Assembly: GCA_945876185.1 (NCBI GenBank)
Contig: CAMCMZ010000004.1
Coordinates: 1 to 64,000, forward strand
Length of the DNA stretch: 64,000 nt
From: Candidatus Kuenenia stuttgartensis
GTDB taxonomy: Bacteria > Planctomycetota > UBA11346
Direction: 5' to 3'
Positions 51,840 through 62,350 of this stretch are shown piece after piece. The first letter of the stretch is position 1; every line of letters starts with the position of its first letter. The notes beneath the pieces were generated by a model. It was not told the DNA's origin and did no database searches. It was given only the letters and a program-made list of their open reading frames with translations. The position numbers and the translations under genes were made by a program.

Positions 51840-52391
51840 TCAGCGAACGATCCTGGTGGTCAGAGGGACGCGATCGTGCACCACCAGGATGAAGTTGTTC
51901 GCCATCAAATCATCAATGTAATGGTTCATAGAGAGGGAATTACTGGCATAAGCGGCTTCCAAATTCCTGGCATTCAAGTCAAGTTGCTGCTGGATCATTT
52001 TCTCAAGATCCTGACCGGTTGGATATCCAGGCCCTTTCATCCATTGGACCGACCATTTGCGATGCTCATCGAAATTGGCCTGTACCCCTGCGGAATATCT
52101 GATTCCGGAAGCAAGAATGTATTTCGCCTTGTGGTAAGAATGATATTCCTTCACCATCCAGAAGAGCATGAATGCGGGCAGGAGGGCGTAAAGGACGTAG
52201 CGATTGGCTTTTCCCTGATGCAACGTGTCGAGCCATGCGAAGGCAGACAAAGCCAGGAATGAGAACAAAGTCAGGATGATGTAAAGTTTCGGTTCCCTTG
52301 GATCAAAAATCAGGACCGTCAGCGGAATTACAAAAATGACGGATGGGACTATCCATTTGAAGTATCTGCAAGCGGACCGGAAGCCGCACAT
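51840..52391 (-). CDS. Hypothetical membrane protein (lower GC)
   Basis: 183 aa with N-terminal TM segments; compositionally distinct from neighbours. Confidence 0.5.
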   Translation of the reverse strand: MCGFRSACRYFKWIVPSVIFVIPLTVLIFDPREPKLYIILTLFSFLALSAFAWLDTLHQGKANRYVLYALLPAFMLFWMVKEYHSYHKAKYILASGIRYSAGVQANFDEHRKWSVQWMKGPGYPTGQDLEKMIQQQLDLNARNLEAAYASNSLSMNHYIDDLMANNFILVVHDRVPLTTRIVR

Positions 52392-52437
52392 AGGATCGCT
52401 CCTGTTTGCTTGAAACCAGCGTAGTTCCGCGGACCGC

Positions 52438-53952
<1,515 letters not shown>

Positions 53953-54150
53953 CTGCCGTTTCTTTGCCGGGTTCCGGCTGAGCTTTGCATCGTCATGCAG
54001 CCATGGGACGGGGCAACTGCTGCGTATTGGAGCAGCGCCCCGGCCGGTTGCGGGCGGAATGGGCGGCAACCAGCCGCGCCTTCAATAGTGCAGGCGCTTC
54101 ATCAAGCCTGAACTTGACTCGCAAGACTGCCTCGGAGCCTCCTACCACCC

Positions 54151-55134
54151 ATGGCATCCAAACCTCCTCCCTACCGCCTCGGCATCGACCTCGGCGGCAC
54201 CAAGATCCACGCGGTCGTGATCGACCGGATCGGCGCCGTTATCGGCTCTGCCCGGCTGCCGACCAAGGCCGACAAGGGCTATGCCAAGGTGATCAAGCGC
54301 ATCGCCGAGGCCGCACTGGGCGCTGCGGACGACGCTGGGATTCCATTCAGCAAGCTTGGCCGGGTCGGCCTGGGCGTGCCTGGGCCGGTCGACCGCGAGG
54401 GCAACCTGCTCTTCGCCGCCAACCTGGGCTGGAAAAAATCGCCAGTCGCAGCCGATGTCGGCGCGCGGTTGCAGGTCGGCGTCGTCCTCGGCAACGACGT
54501 GAACTGCGGCGCGCTTGGCGAGACGACCTATGGCGCGGCAGCCGGGGTCGCTTCGGCGGCGATGTTCTTCGTCGGCACCGGCCTCGGCGGTGCGGTGGTC
54601 GTCAACGGGACGATCCTCAACGGGGCGCATGGTTTTGGCGGCGAATTCGGCCACATCCCGGCGCCGTTCGGTGATGCCCAGTGCGGCTGTGGCAACCGGG
54701 GATGCCTCGAAACCGTGGCCTCGAAGACCGGCATCGTGCGCCTGATCAGCGAAGCGGTGCGGCGCAAGATCCCCTGCAAGCTGGAAGCCTTCGCCGGCGG
54801 CAAGATCCCGGTTGGCGGCGCGACGGTGAAATCAGGCGAACTGCACCGGGCTTTCCGCGCCGGCTGCCCGGCGACGCGGGCCGCGCTCAACCATGCCTCG
54901 GCCGGGATCGCCTGGGGCATGCAGGTGATCGGTAACGCGATCGATCCCGAGACCTACGTCCTGGGCGGCGGGGTGATGCAGGCGCTGGGCCGCGATCTCG
55001 TGCCGCTGGTGCGCCGGCAACTGAAAGGGTCGTGCGCCCTCTACCGCCGGGTCGCGCCGGATCTACGTTTGGCAAAACTCGGCGACGATGCGGTGGCGAT
55101 CGGTGCCGCCGTGCTCGCCGGTAGCGAGGCATGA
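54151..55134 (+). CDS. ROK family sugar kinase
   Basis: YRLGIDLGGTKIHAVVID, GNDVNCGALGE, GFGGEFGHIP, CGCGNRGCLET. Confidence 0.92.
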   Translation: MASKPPPYRLGIDLGGTKIHAVVIDRIGAVIGSARLPTKADKGYAKVIKRIAEAALGAADDAGIPFSKLGRVGLGVPGPVDREGNLLFAANLGWKKSPVAADVGARLQVGVVLGNDVNCGALGETTYGAAAGVASAAMFFVGTGLGGAVVVNGTILNGAHGFGGEFGHIPAPFGDAQCGCGNRGCLETVASKTGIVRLISEAVRRKIPCKLEAFAGGKIPVGGATVKSGELHRAFRAGCPATRAALNHASAGIAWGMQVIGNAIDPETYVLGGGVMQALGRDLVPLVRRQLKGSCALYRRVAPDLRLAKLGDDAVAIGAAVLAGSEA

Positions 55135-55135
55135 C

Positions 55136-56731
55136 ATGGGCGCCAGCAATGGGAGCGAATCGGTCTTGTCAGGCGCCTCCGGGGCGACGGCTGCCGTCGG
55201 CCCGTGGCACGCCTGCCTGATCGACTGCGGCACCTCGTCGGTGCGTGGCTTCATCGCCGAGATCAAGGGCGGCGAGGCGCGCATCCTGGAGGACCTCGCG
55301 TATCCGGTCGATCTCACGGCCGGCTTCACCGGTCGGCTGCTGCCGCGCGCCTCGCTCGACGCGGTCGAGGAGGCCTTCGCCGGCATCCTCGCCGCCGCCA
55401 AGGGCTATGGCTGCGATCGTTTCCGCGCGGTCGCGACCACCGGCCTGCGCGAGGCGCCCAACGCCGACGTGCTGATCGAACGCCTGCGCGCGCGCTTCGG
55501 CCTCGCGCCCGAGGTCATCGATGGCGCTGAGGAAGCGCGGCTCTACTTCGAGGCCCTGCGCGTGCTGGCGCGACGGCTCGACCTGTCGCTTGCCGGCGAC
55601 CTGCTCCTGATCGAGCTCGGCGGCGGCTCGTCGAGCGTCAGCCTGATCCGCGACGGCAAGCTCGCGCATTCGGTGGATGAGCACTACGGCACCCACCGGG
55701 TCTGGGACCAGTTCCGGAATCTCAAGGATTCGGTGGATTTCAGCATCGCCATCGACCGTTACGCCCTCGGCGCGGCGCGCATGGTGCTGTCGCGCCTGCC
55801 CCAGCGCGGGGCTGACCGCATCGCGGTGACCGGTTCGGTGGTGCGTCGGCTGTGCTCGCTCGCCTCCGGCAGCGACATGCCCGAGGGCGGCTGGATGGAT
55901 CCGCCAATCGATGCCGCCTGCATCCGCGCCTGGCTCATGCGCATGCGCGAGGCGACTCCGTCGCAGCGCGCTGAAGCCTGCCGCTGCAACGAGCACGAGG
56001 CGGCGGTGCTTTTGCCAGCAGCGAGCTTCATCCACCACCTCTGCGCCGAGACCGGCGCGGCGCGGATCCTGGTGCCGCAGATCAGCCTGCGCCACGGCCT
56101 GCTCGCCGACCTGCTGCCGGGCGCGCAGGGGCCGCATCATCTGGATGCCGACCATCTGTTGGCAGAGGCACGTCAGCTCGTCGCGCGCTACGGCGGCAAT
56201 GCCGACTACGCCGAGAACACCGCCAGCCTGGCGGGGCAGATCTTCGACCAGACCACCGCGATCCACGGCTTCGGCGCGCGTGAACGGGTGCTCCTCCAGT
56301 TCAGCGCCTTGGTGCACGACATCGGCTCGTTCGTCAACGTGCGCAACCGCCACAAGCACACCCTGTATCTGCTGGAAGCCACCGACATCGCCGGCCTGAC
56401 CGGGGTCGAAAAAACGGTGGTGGCGCAGGTCGCCCGCTACCACCGCCGCTCGGCTCCGCAGCCGCACCACGGCACCTTCCAGGCCCTGTCGCGCACCGAT
56501 CGGGTGCGGGTGTCGGGCTTGGCCGCGATCCTGCGTCTGGCCTATGGCCTGGATGTCGAGCGCACCCAGCTCATCCGCAGCATCCGCTGCGAAGTGGTCG
56601 CCGGCACCCTGCTCATCCACGTCGACCGCCGCCAGGTTGCGCTGGAACAATGGTCGATCGGCCAGAAGTCGAGCCTGTTCCGCGACGTCTTCGGGCTGGA
56701 GGTCCGCGTCGTCCCCCGCGTTGAACGATGA
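55136..56731 (+). CDS. Exopolyphosphatase / Ppx-GppA phosphatase
   Basis: LIDCGTSSVRGFIAEIK, ATTGLREAPNADVLIERLRARFGLAPEVIDGAEEARLYFEAL, LIELGGGSSSVSLI; C-terminal HD-like region. Confidence 0.87.
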   Translation: MGASNGSESVLSGASGATAAVGPWHACLIDCGTSSVRGFIAEIKGGEARILEDLAYPVDLTAGFTGRLLPRASLDAVEEAFAGILAAAKGYGCDRFRAVATTGLREAPNADVLIERLRARFGLAPEVIDGAEEARLYFEALRVLARRLDLSLAGDLLLIELGGGSSSVSLIRDGKLAHSVDEHYGTHRVWDQFRNLKDSVDFSIAIDRYALGAARMVLSRLPQRGADRIAVTGSVVRRLCSLASGSDMPEGGWMDPPIDAACIRAWLMRMREATPSQRAEACRCNEHEAAVLLPAASFIHHLCAETGAARILVPQISLRHGLLADLLPGAQGPHHLDADHLLAEARQLVARYGGNADYAENTASLAGQIFDQTTAIHGFGARERVLLQFSALVHDIGSFVNVRNRHKHTLYLLEATDIAGLTGVEKTVVAQVARYHRRSAPQPHHGTFQALSRTDRVRVSGLAAILRLAYGLDVERTQLIRSIRCEVVAGTLLIHVDRRQVALEQWSIGQKSSLFRDVFGLEVRVVPRVER

Positions 56732-56735
56732 ACCT

Positions 56736-56837
56736 AAAAATCGCAATAGCGCCCCACCTGCTGCGTTGGTCGTCAGTCATGTGGCGCTGCCACACTCCTT
56801 CCTCCCGCCTTGCATCTGGGGCACTCTTGCGATTTTT
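56736..56837 (+). repeat. Module A element, copy 3 (102 nt)
   Basis: Identical over 102 nt to copy 4; starts 5 nt after the stop codon. Confidence 0.97.
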
Positions 56838-56985
56838 GACGGAATTGGTTGGTGCAGACCGCGTTCAAACCGGGGAAGGCCAATCTGATTACGTCACCCG
56901 ATTGGTGGCGGCGTGGAATCCACCAACCCGTTTTCCTGCGGCAACTTGCCCCAAAATGCGGGGCTCGATCGAGAGGTTCAGGATG
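56838..56985 (+). repeat. Module B element, copy after module A copy 3 (lies in the ppk1 leader)
   Basis: GGTTGGTG...GTTCAAACCGGGGAAGGCCAATCTGA...CCGATTGGTG...CACCAACCC...TTTTCCTG...GGGG, aligns with copy 4. Confidence 0.75.
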
Positions 56986-57011
56986 ATCCTAGACGCGAGA
57001 AGGACCGCCCC

Positions 57012-59210
57012 ATGAAAAAGACCAAGAGCACCACCAGCATCTTCCGCCGCGAGCCGCGCGCCGCCGCGCCCGAACCCGTGCCGGCCGCCGCCGGCGGGAT
57101 CGAACGCTACATCGTGCGCGAAATGAGCTGGCTCGCCTTCAACCGGCGGGTGCTGGAAGAGGCCGAGGAATCCGGCAAGCCGCTGATCGAGCGCTGCAAG
57201 TTCGCCGCGATCGTCTCATCGAACCTCGACGAGTTCGTCATGGTCCGGCTGGCCGAGATCCACGCCCAGGTGCGCGGCCCGGGCGCAGACCCCGCGACCC
57301 AGGAGGCGCGCCGGCAGGCGACCCCGATCCGCGAGCAGATCCGCGAGATGGTCGAGGCGCAGTACCGTTGCTGGCGCGAACAACTTGTCCCGCTGCTGGC
57401 AAAGGAGGGCTTCACCCTGGTGCCGCCCGCCGAGTGGGCCGATACCGACCGCGAATCCCTGCGTGCCTACTACCGCGACCAGCTGGAGGCCATCCTCACC
57501 CCGCTCGCGGTCGATCCGGCACGGCCATTCCCGGTCGTGGTCAACCGCGGCATCACCGTCGCGGTGGCGCTGTGGAAGGACGACGATGAGCCCACCGCCG
57601 ATCCGCGCCGCGCCCTGGTCGCGGTGCCGGGCGGCAACCGCCTGATCGCCCTCGTCGGCGCGCCCGGCCGCTTCGCCCTGGTCGAAGACGTCGTGATGAC
57701 CTTCCTCGACCGGCTCTTCCCCGGCTACCGCATCTCTGGCCGCTGCCTGTTCCGGATCACCCGCGACGGCACGCTTGAGATCGACGAGGACCAGGCCAAC
57801 GACCTGCTGACCGAGATCGAGCAGGAATTATCCAGCCGCGACCACGGCCACGCCGTGCGGCTGGAGGTCGCGCACGACGCCGACCGCTCACTCAACGACT
57901 GGCTCGCGAAGGCGCTCGACCTGCATCACAACGATGTGGTGCCGATCAACGGACCGCTCGACCTGACCTTTCTCTTCGGCCTTGGCGATCGCCTGGACCA
58001 GCTGCCCGCCGGCCGCCGCGACGACCTGCGCGACCGCCCGATCCCGATGCCGCTGCATCCGGCCGAATGGGACGATCCGTTCGCCTACCTGCGCGAGCGC
58101 GAAGCGCTCATCCACCATCCCTATCAGAGCTTCCAACGCGTGGTCGAACTCGTCGAACGCGCCGCCGACGATCCCAAGGTGCTGGCGCTCAAGCAGACGC
58201 TCTACCGCACCTCCGGCAATTCGCCGTTCGTGCGCGCCCTGGTGCGCGCCGCCCGTAACGGCAAGCAGGTCACGGTGCTGGTCGAATTGAAGGCCCGCTT
58301 CGATGAGGCCGCCAACATCCGCTGGGCCAGGGCGCTCGAAGAAGCCGGCGCGCACGTCGTCTACGGCCTGGTCGGCTACAAGGTGCACGCGAAACTGCTG
58401 CTCATCATCCGTAAAGAAGAAGACGGCATCCGGCGCTACTGCCACCTCGGCACCGGCAACTACAACGATCGCACCGCCCGGCTGTACACCGACCTGAGCT
58501 ACCTCACCGCCAACGAGGCGGTCTGCCGCGACGTCGCCGCGCTCTTCAACATGCTGACCGGCTACAGCCAGCCGCCGGACTGGGAACGCTTGGCCGTGGC
58601 GCCGCTCACCTTGCGCAGCAGCTTCGTCGCCTGGATCCGGCGCGAAGCCGCGCACGCCAAGGCCGGCCGGCCGGGGCGGATCATCGCCAAGTTCAACGCC
58701 CTGGTCGATGAGGGGATGGTCGACGAACTCTACGCCGCCAGCGCCGCCGGGGTCGAGATCGACCTCATCGTGCGTGGCATGTGCATCCTGCGCGCCGGCG
58801 TGCCCGGCCTGTCGGAGCATATCCGGGTGCGCTCGATCGTCGGCCGGTTCCTTGAACACAGCCGCATCTATCACTTCGCCAACGCCGGCGAACCGGTCTA
58901 CGCGATCAGCTCCGCCGACTGGATGGGTCGCAACCTCGACCGCCGGGTCGAGGACCTGGTGATGATCGAGGCGCCGGAACTGCAAGCCACCCTGGCGCGG
59001 GTGCTCGACCACTGCCTCGCTGACAATACCCAGGCCCGGCTCATGCAGCCCGACGGCACCTACCTGCGGCTGCAGCCCGCCGAGGGCCAGCCCCGGGTGT
59101 CGTGCATCGACCGCCTGGTCGAGGACGCCGCCAAGGCCGAGGTCGTCGCCGACGCCGGTTCCGGCTCTGGCCTGCGCTTCGTGCCCAGGCGCAAGAACGA
59201 CGCGGAGTGA
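57012..59210 (+). CDS. ppk1: Polyphosphate kinase 1
   Basis: YIVREMSWLAFNRRVLEEAEESGKPLIERCKFAAIVSSNLDEFVMVRLAEI; LIHHPYQSFQRVVELVERAADDPKVLALKQTLYRTSGNSPFVRAL; CHLGTGNYNDRTARLYTDLSYLTAN. Confidence 0.97.
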   Translation: MKKTKSTTSIFRREPRAAAPEPVPAAAGGIERYIVREMSWLAFNRRVLEEAEESGKPLIERCKFAAIVSSNLDEFVMVRLAEIHAQVRGPGADPATQEARRQATPIREQIREMVEAQYRCWREQLVPLLAKEGFTLVPPAEWADTDRESLRAYYRDQLEAILTPLAVDPARPFPVVVNRGITVAVALWKDDDEPTADPRRALVAVPGGNRLIALVGAPGRFALVEDVVMTFLDRLFPGYRISGRCLFRITRDGTLEIDEDQANDLLTEIEQELSSRDHGHAVRLEVAHDADRSLNDWLAKALDLHHNDVVPINGPLDLTFLFGLGDRLDQLPAGRRDDLRDRPIPMPLHPAEWDDPFAYLREREALIHHPYQSFQRVVELVERAADDPKVLALKQTLYRTSGNSPFVRALVRAARNGKQVTVLVELKARFDEAANIRWARALEEAGAHVVYGLVGYKVHAKLLLIIRKEEDGIRRYCHLGTGNYNDRTARLYTDLSYLTANEAVCRDVAALFNMLTGYSQPPDWERLAVAPLTLRSSFVAWIRREAAHAKAGRPGRIIAKFNALVDEGMVDELYAASAAGVEIDLIVRGMCILRAGVPGLSEHIRVRSIVGRFLEHSRIYHFANAGEPVYAISSADWMGRNLDRRVEDLVMIEAPELQATLARVLDHCLADNTQARLMQPDGTYLRLQPAEGQPRVSCIDRLVEDAAKAEVVADAGSGSGLRFVPRRKNDAE

Positions 59211-59283
59211 GCTGAGTGAGCTGAATAAGCGGCTTGCGCTGCGGGCGCTGAGCGAGCATTCTCACCGCCAAGGCGGGACCACC

Positions 59284-59622
59284 ATGGGCGTGCAACCGAT
59301 CAGCGAACGCGGCCGGCGCATCGTGCTCGCCCTCGCCCGGCACCGCAGCCCGGTGCTGGTCGCCGACCTGGCGCAGGAACTGCCCATGCTCGGCCGCATC
59401 GACGACGACGTCGCCGGCCTCATCCACGGCGGCACCCTGGTCGCCCACCCGACCATGGACGCGGCGCAACTGAAAGCCGAACTCGACGAAGCCTGGAAGG
59501 GCCTCGTCCACGCCCAGCGCACCGGCGCGACCTTCACCTGGCGCACCCGCAACCGCTTCCGCGTCCAACTGTCCGCCGTCGGTCGCGACATGGTGCCGCT
59601 GCTGGCGAAGCCACGGGTGTGA
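59284..59622 (+). CDS. Hypothetical protein
   Basis: 112 aa ORF MGVQPISERGRRIVLALARHRSPVLVADLAQELPMLGRID. Confidence 0.45.
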   Translation: MGVQPISERGRRIVLALARHRSPVLVADLAQELPMLGRIDDDVAGLIHGGTLVAHPTMDAAQLKAELDEAWKGLVHAQRTGATFTWRTRNRFRVQLSAVGRDMVPLLAKPRV

Positions 59623-59839
59623 ACGCGACAACGGCGCGTCCCGGCCGCCCCTGGGACCGCCGGTTTTCAACCGGCTGCGGGTCTGGGAGCGATCCGACCA
59701 TGGTCGTAGCTCCAGATCACCCTGAACCGTTGGGCAGTCGCAACCCGCAACCCGCAATGCCCGTCGCCGCAAGTGGGGGCATGCTCTTGCTTGCCGCCCC
59801 CCTTGCCCAGCCCGGATTCCGTCGACCATCCCGCCTTCC

Positions 59840-60049
59840 ATGGCTGAAACCCTGCCGTGCCCCGTCTGTGGCAAGCCGATCGCGACCGCTGCCGATCATC
59901 GCCCCGCTACCTTCCCGTTCTGCACTGATCGCTGCCGGCTGCGCGACCTCGGCGCCTGGTTTTCCGGGGCCTATGTCGTGCCTGGCGGGACTGTGGACGA
60001 ATCGGAGCCGGACCTTGCCGAAGTCGCCGTTCGGTCGCGCACGCCATGA
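59840..60049 (+). CDS. yacG: DNA gyrase inhibitor YacG-like zinc-binding protein
   Basis: LPCPVCGKPI...FPFCTDRCRLRDLGAWFSGAYVVPG. Confidence 0.88.
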   Translation: MAETLPCPVCGKPIATAADHRPATFPFCTDRCRLRDLGAWFSGAYVVPGGTVDESEPDLAEVAVRSRTP

Positions 60050-61212
60050 TCGCGGTGCGGGTCCTGCATCTGGTGCCGGCGCGATCAGCTGATCCGGAAA
60101 CCTTGGCCGCCGGTCTGCTTGCGCGCTGGCTGCACGCCTCCGGCCATCCCCAGGCTATCGCGGCGGCGGAACCCGGTCTGCCGGTGGTCGGCGAGGGCAT
60201 CGAGTCGTTCTCTTGGGCGAAAAGCCGCCTGGCGTGGTGGCTGGGCGGGCGCACACGCTTCCTGGCCCGCATCGGCACCTGGGTGCCCGACCTCATCCAC
60301 GCGCACGGCCTGGCCCAGGTGCCGCTCGCGCTCGGCCTCGCGCGCCGTCTGCGCCTGCCGGCACTGGCGTCGATCCACCGCCTAGTCGATCCTCACGCGC
60401 AGCGGGTGGTGCGGGATCCGCTCCTGAAATGGTTGCTGGTTCCCACGGAATTCCATCGTTCGCACTGGGTAGCGGAGGTCGGCATCGACCGCGATCGGGT
60501 CGGGGTCCTGCCGTGCGGGGTCGACCTCGCTGCCGCCGCCACCCGGCGTCCGGCCGACGGCCGCCTGGTGGTCGGGGTCGAAGCCGTTCCAGGCCAGGAT
60601 TCCGGCCTGCCTGCCCTGTTCGAGGCGGTGGAGCAGATTCGTCGCGAGGGCGTGCAGGCGCGCATCGTGGCGGCGGTCGCGGATGAATCTGCGGCGCGGC
60701 GCGTGCAGCAGCTCGCCACCGGTCTTGGCGTCGGGGGCCAGGTGGTGCTTGCGGTCGGCAACGGCGCCATCGACCTGGTCGGGCGCTGCGACGTGCTGGT
60801 GCGGCCGGATGCGTGCGAACAACCGCTGCTGGCTGCCGTCCAGGCGATGGCCGAGGCCCGCCCGATCATCGCGGTCGGGGTGGGAGGGTTGAGCGAACTC
60901 GTGCGCGATGGCGAGAGCGCGCTGATCGTGCCGGCCGGCGACGCCGCCGCGTTCGCCGCCGCCCTGCGCCAGCTCGCGGACGAGGTCAACCGCCGCACCA
61001 TCGGTGCCGCCGCCCGCGCCAGCGCCGAGGCCCGCTTCGGCCTGACCGAGGTCGGCACCGCCGCCCTGGAATTCTACCATGCCGCGATCGGCCCGGCCCC
61101 CGAGGCCGGCAGCCTGACCGAGACCGCCTCGTCGTGGCGCCGGGCCACCGAAATGCGCGCGCGGCGCCTGGAATCCGATGCGAACACCGCTGCCCGGGAA
61201 CCCCAGCCATGA
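60046..61212 (+). CDS. Glycosyltransferase (GT4-like)
   Basis: DLIHAHGLAQVPLALGLARRLRLPALASIHR; CEQPLLAAVQAMAEARPIIAVGVGGLSELVRDGESALIVPAGDAAAFAAAL. Confidence 0.8.
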   Translation: MIAVRVLHLVPARSADPETLAAGLLARWLHASGHPQAIAAAEPGLPVVGEGIESFSWAKSRLAWWLGGRTRFLARIGTWVPDLIHAHGLAQVPLALGLARRLRLPALASIHRLVDPHAQRVVRDPLLKWLLVPTEFHRSHWVAEVGIDRDRVGVLPCGVDLAAAATRRPADGRLVVGVEAVPGQDSGLPALFEAVEQIRREGVQARIVAAVADESAARRVQQLATGLGVGGQVVLAVGNGAIDLVGRCDVLVRPDACEQPLLAAVQAMAEARPIIAVGVGGLSELVRDGESALIVPAGDAAAFAAALRQLADEVNRRTIGAAARASAEARFGLTEVGTAALEFYHAAIGPAPEAGSLTETASSWRRATEMRARRLESDANTAAREPQP

Positions 61213-61967
61213 TCGCGTTCATCTCCGACATCCACGCCAACCAGGCGGCGCTGGAGGCGGTGTTCGCCGACATCGACAGCCTGGGCACGGTCGACCGCAT
61301 CTACTGCCTGGGCGATGTGATCGGTTATGGCCCGGATCCGGTCGAATGCCTCGATCTGGTCGCCGCCCGCTGCAAGCTGGTGCTGATGGGCAACCATGAG
61401 CACGCCCTGCTGTTCGGCGCCTATGGCTTCCACACCGGGGCGAAGCGGGCGATCGAATGGACGCGCCGGGTGATCACCGCAATCGAACCGGTGGCCAAGC
61501 GCAAGGCGGTGCTCGATCTCATCGAGCACCTGCCCAACCGCCACGACCTGCCGGAAGTGCTGCTCGTCCACGGCAGCCCGCGCGATCCAGTGATGGAATA
61601 CGTGCTCGAAAGCGATCTCTGGGAAGGCTCCGATCCCGAGAAGCTGGAGCAGATCTTCGCCGGCTTCAAGCACCTCTGCTTCGTCGGCCACACCCACAAG
61701 CCCGGCGTCTTCACCGAGGACCGCTGCTTTCTCGCCGCGAGCGAGCTGGGTTCCGGCTTCGACGTGCGCGACGGCCGTTACCTGATCAACGTTGGGTCGG
61801 TCGGTCAGCCGCGCGACCGCGACCCGCGCGCCTGCTACACGCTGTTTTCCGGCGATGCGGTGTACTTCCGCCGCGTGTCCTACGACATCGAAGCGACGGC
61901 GGCGCGCATCGCTAAGGTTCCCGACCTCGACCCTCGCCTGGCGGACCGGCTGTTTCGCGGCGAATAA
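61209..61967 (+). CDS. Metallophosphoesterase family protein
   Basis: MIAFISDIHANQAALEAVFADID, YCLGDVIGYGPDPVEC, MGNHEHAL, LLVHGSPRDP, FVGHTHKPGVF. Confidence 0.9.
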   Translation: MIAFISDIHANQAALEAVFADIDSLGTVDRIYCLGDVIGYGPDPVECLDLVAARCKLVLMGNHEHALLFGAYGFHTGAKRAIEWTRRVITAIEPVAKRKAVLDLIEHLPNRHDLPEVLLVHGSPRDPVMEYVLESDLWEGSDPEKLEQIFAGFKHLCFVGHTHKPGVFTEDRCFLAASELGSGFDVRDGRYLINVGSVGQPRDRDPRACYTLFSGDAVYFRRVSYDIEATAARIAKVPDLDPRLADRLFRGE

Positions 61968-61971
61968 CTCT

Positions 61972-62073
61972 AAAAATCGCAATAGCGCCCCACCTGCTGC
62001 GTTGGTCGTCAGTCATGTGGCGCTGCCACACTCCTTCCTCCCGCCTTGCATCTGGGGCACTCTTGCGATTTTT
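61972..62073 (+). repeat. Module A element, copy 4 (102 nt)
   Basis: Identical over 102 nt to copy 3; starts 4 nt after the stop codon. Confidence 0.97.
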
Positions 62074-62240
62074 GCAGGAAATTGTTGGTGTGGCGGTTTC
62101 GATGATGGTCGGTGTGATCAGGGTTCAAAGCGGGGAATGCCGATCCGAGCTCCTCAGCCGATTGGTGCCGGCGGGAATTTCACCAACCCTTTTACCTGTG
62201 CCAACTTGTTGAAAAATATGGGGTTCATTCGCGAGATTTA
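62074..62240 (+). repeat. Module B element, copy after module A copy 4
   Basis: GTTGGTG...GGTTCAAAGCGGGGAATGCCGATC...CCGATTGGTG...CACCAACCC...GGGGTTCATTCG, aligns with copy 3. Confidence 0.75.
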
Positions 62241-62350
62241 GGAAAACCGGTCGCGGGATCCACCACCGTCCGGCACGCTGACGCGACCCGACGCAACCCG
62301 CTCTGGCAAACGTGCTCTTCCCGCCAGCATCGCGGCGCACCGGAGCCGCC

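Noticed and set aside
55169-56746. 525-aa minus-strand ORF
   Set aside because: Antisense to the Ppx/GppA gene.
56728-57015. ORF MNLKIAIAPHLLRWSSVMWRCHTPSSRLASGALLRFLTE (and similar ORFs at 41346 and 61792)
   Set aside because: Translation of the module A repeat itself; spurious. Similar short 'conserved hypothetical' proteins in databases might be the same artefact.
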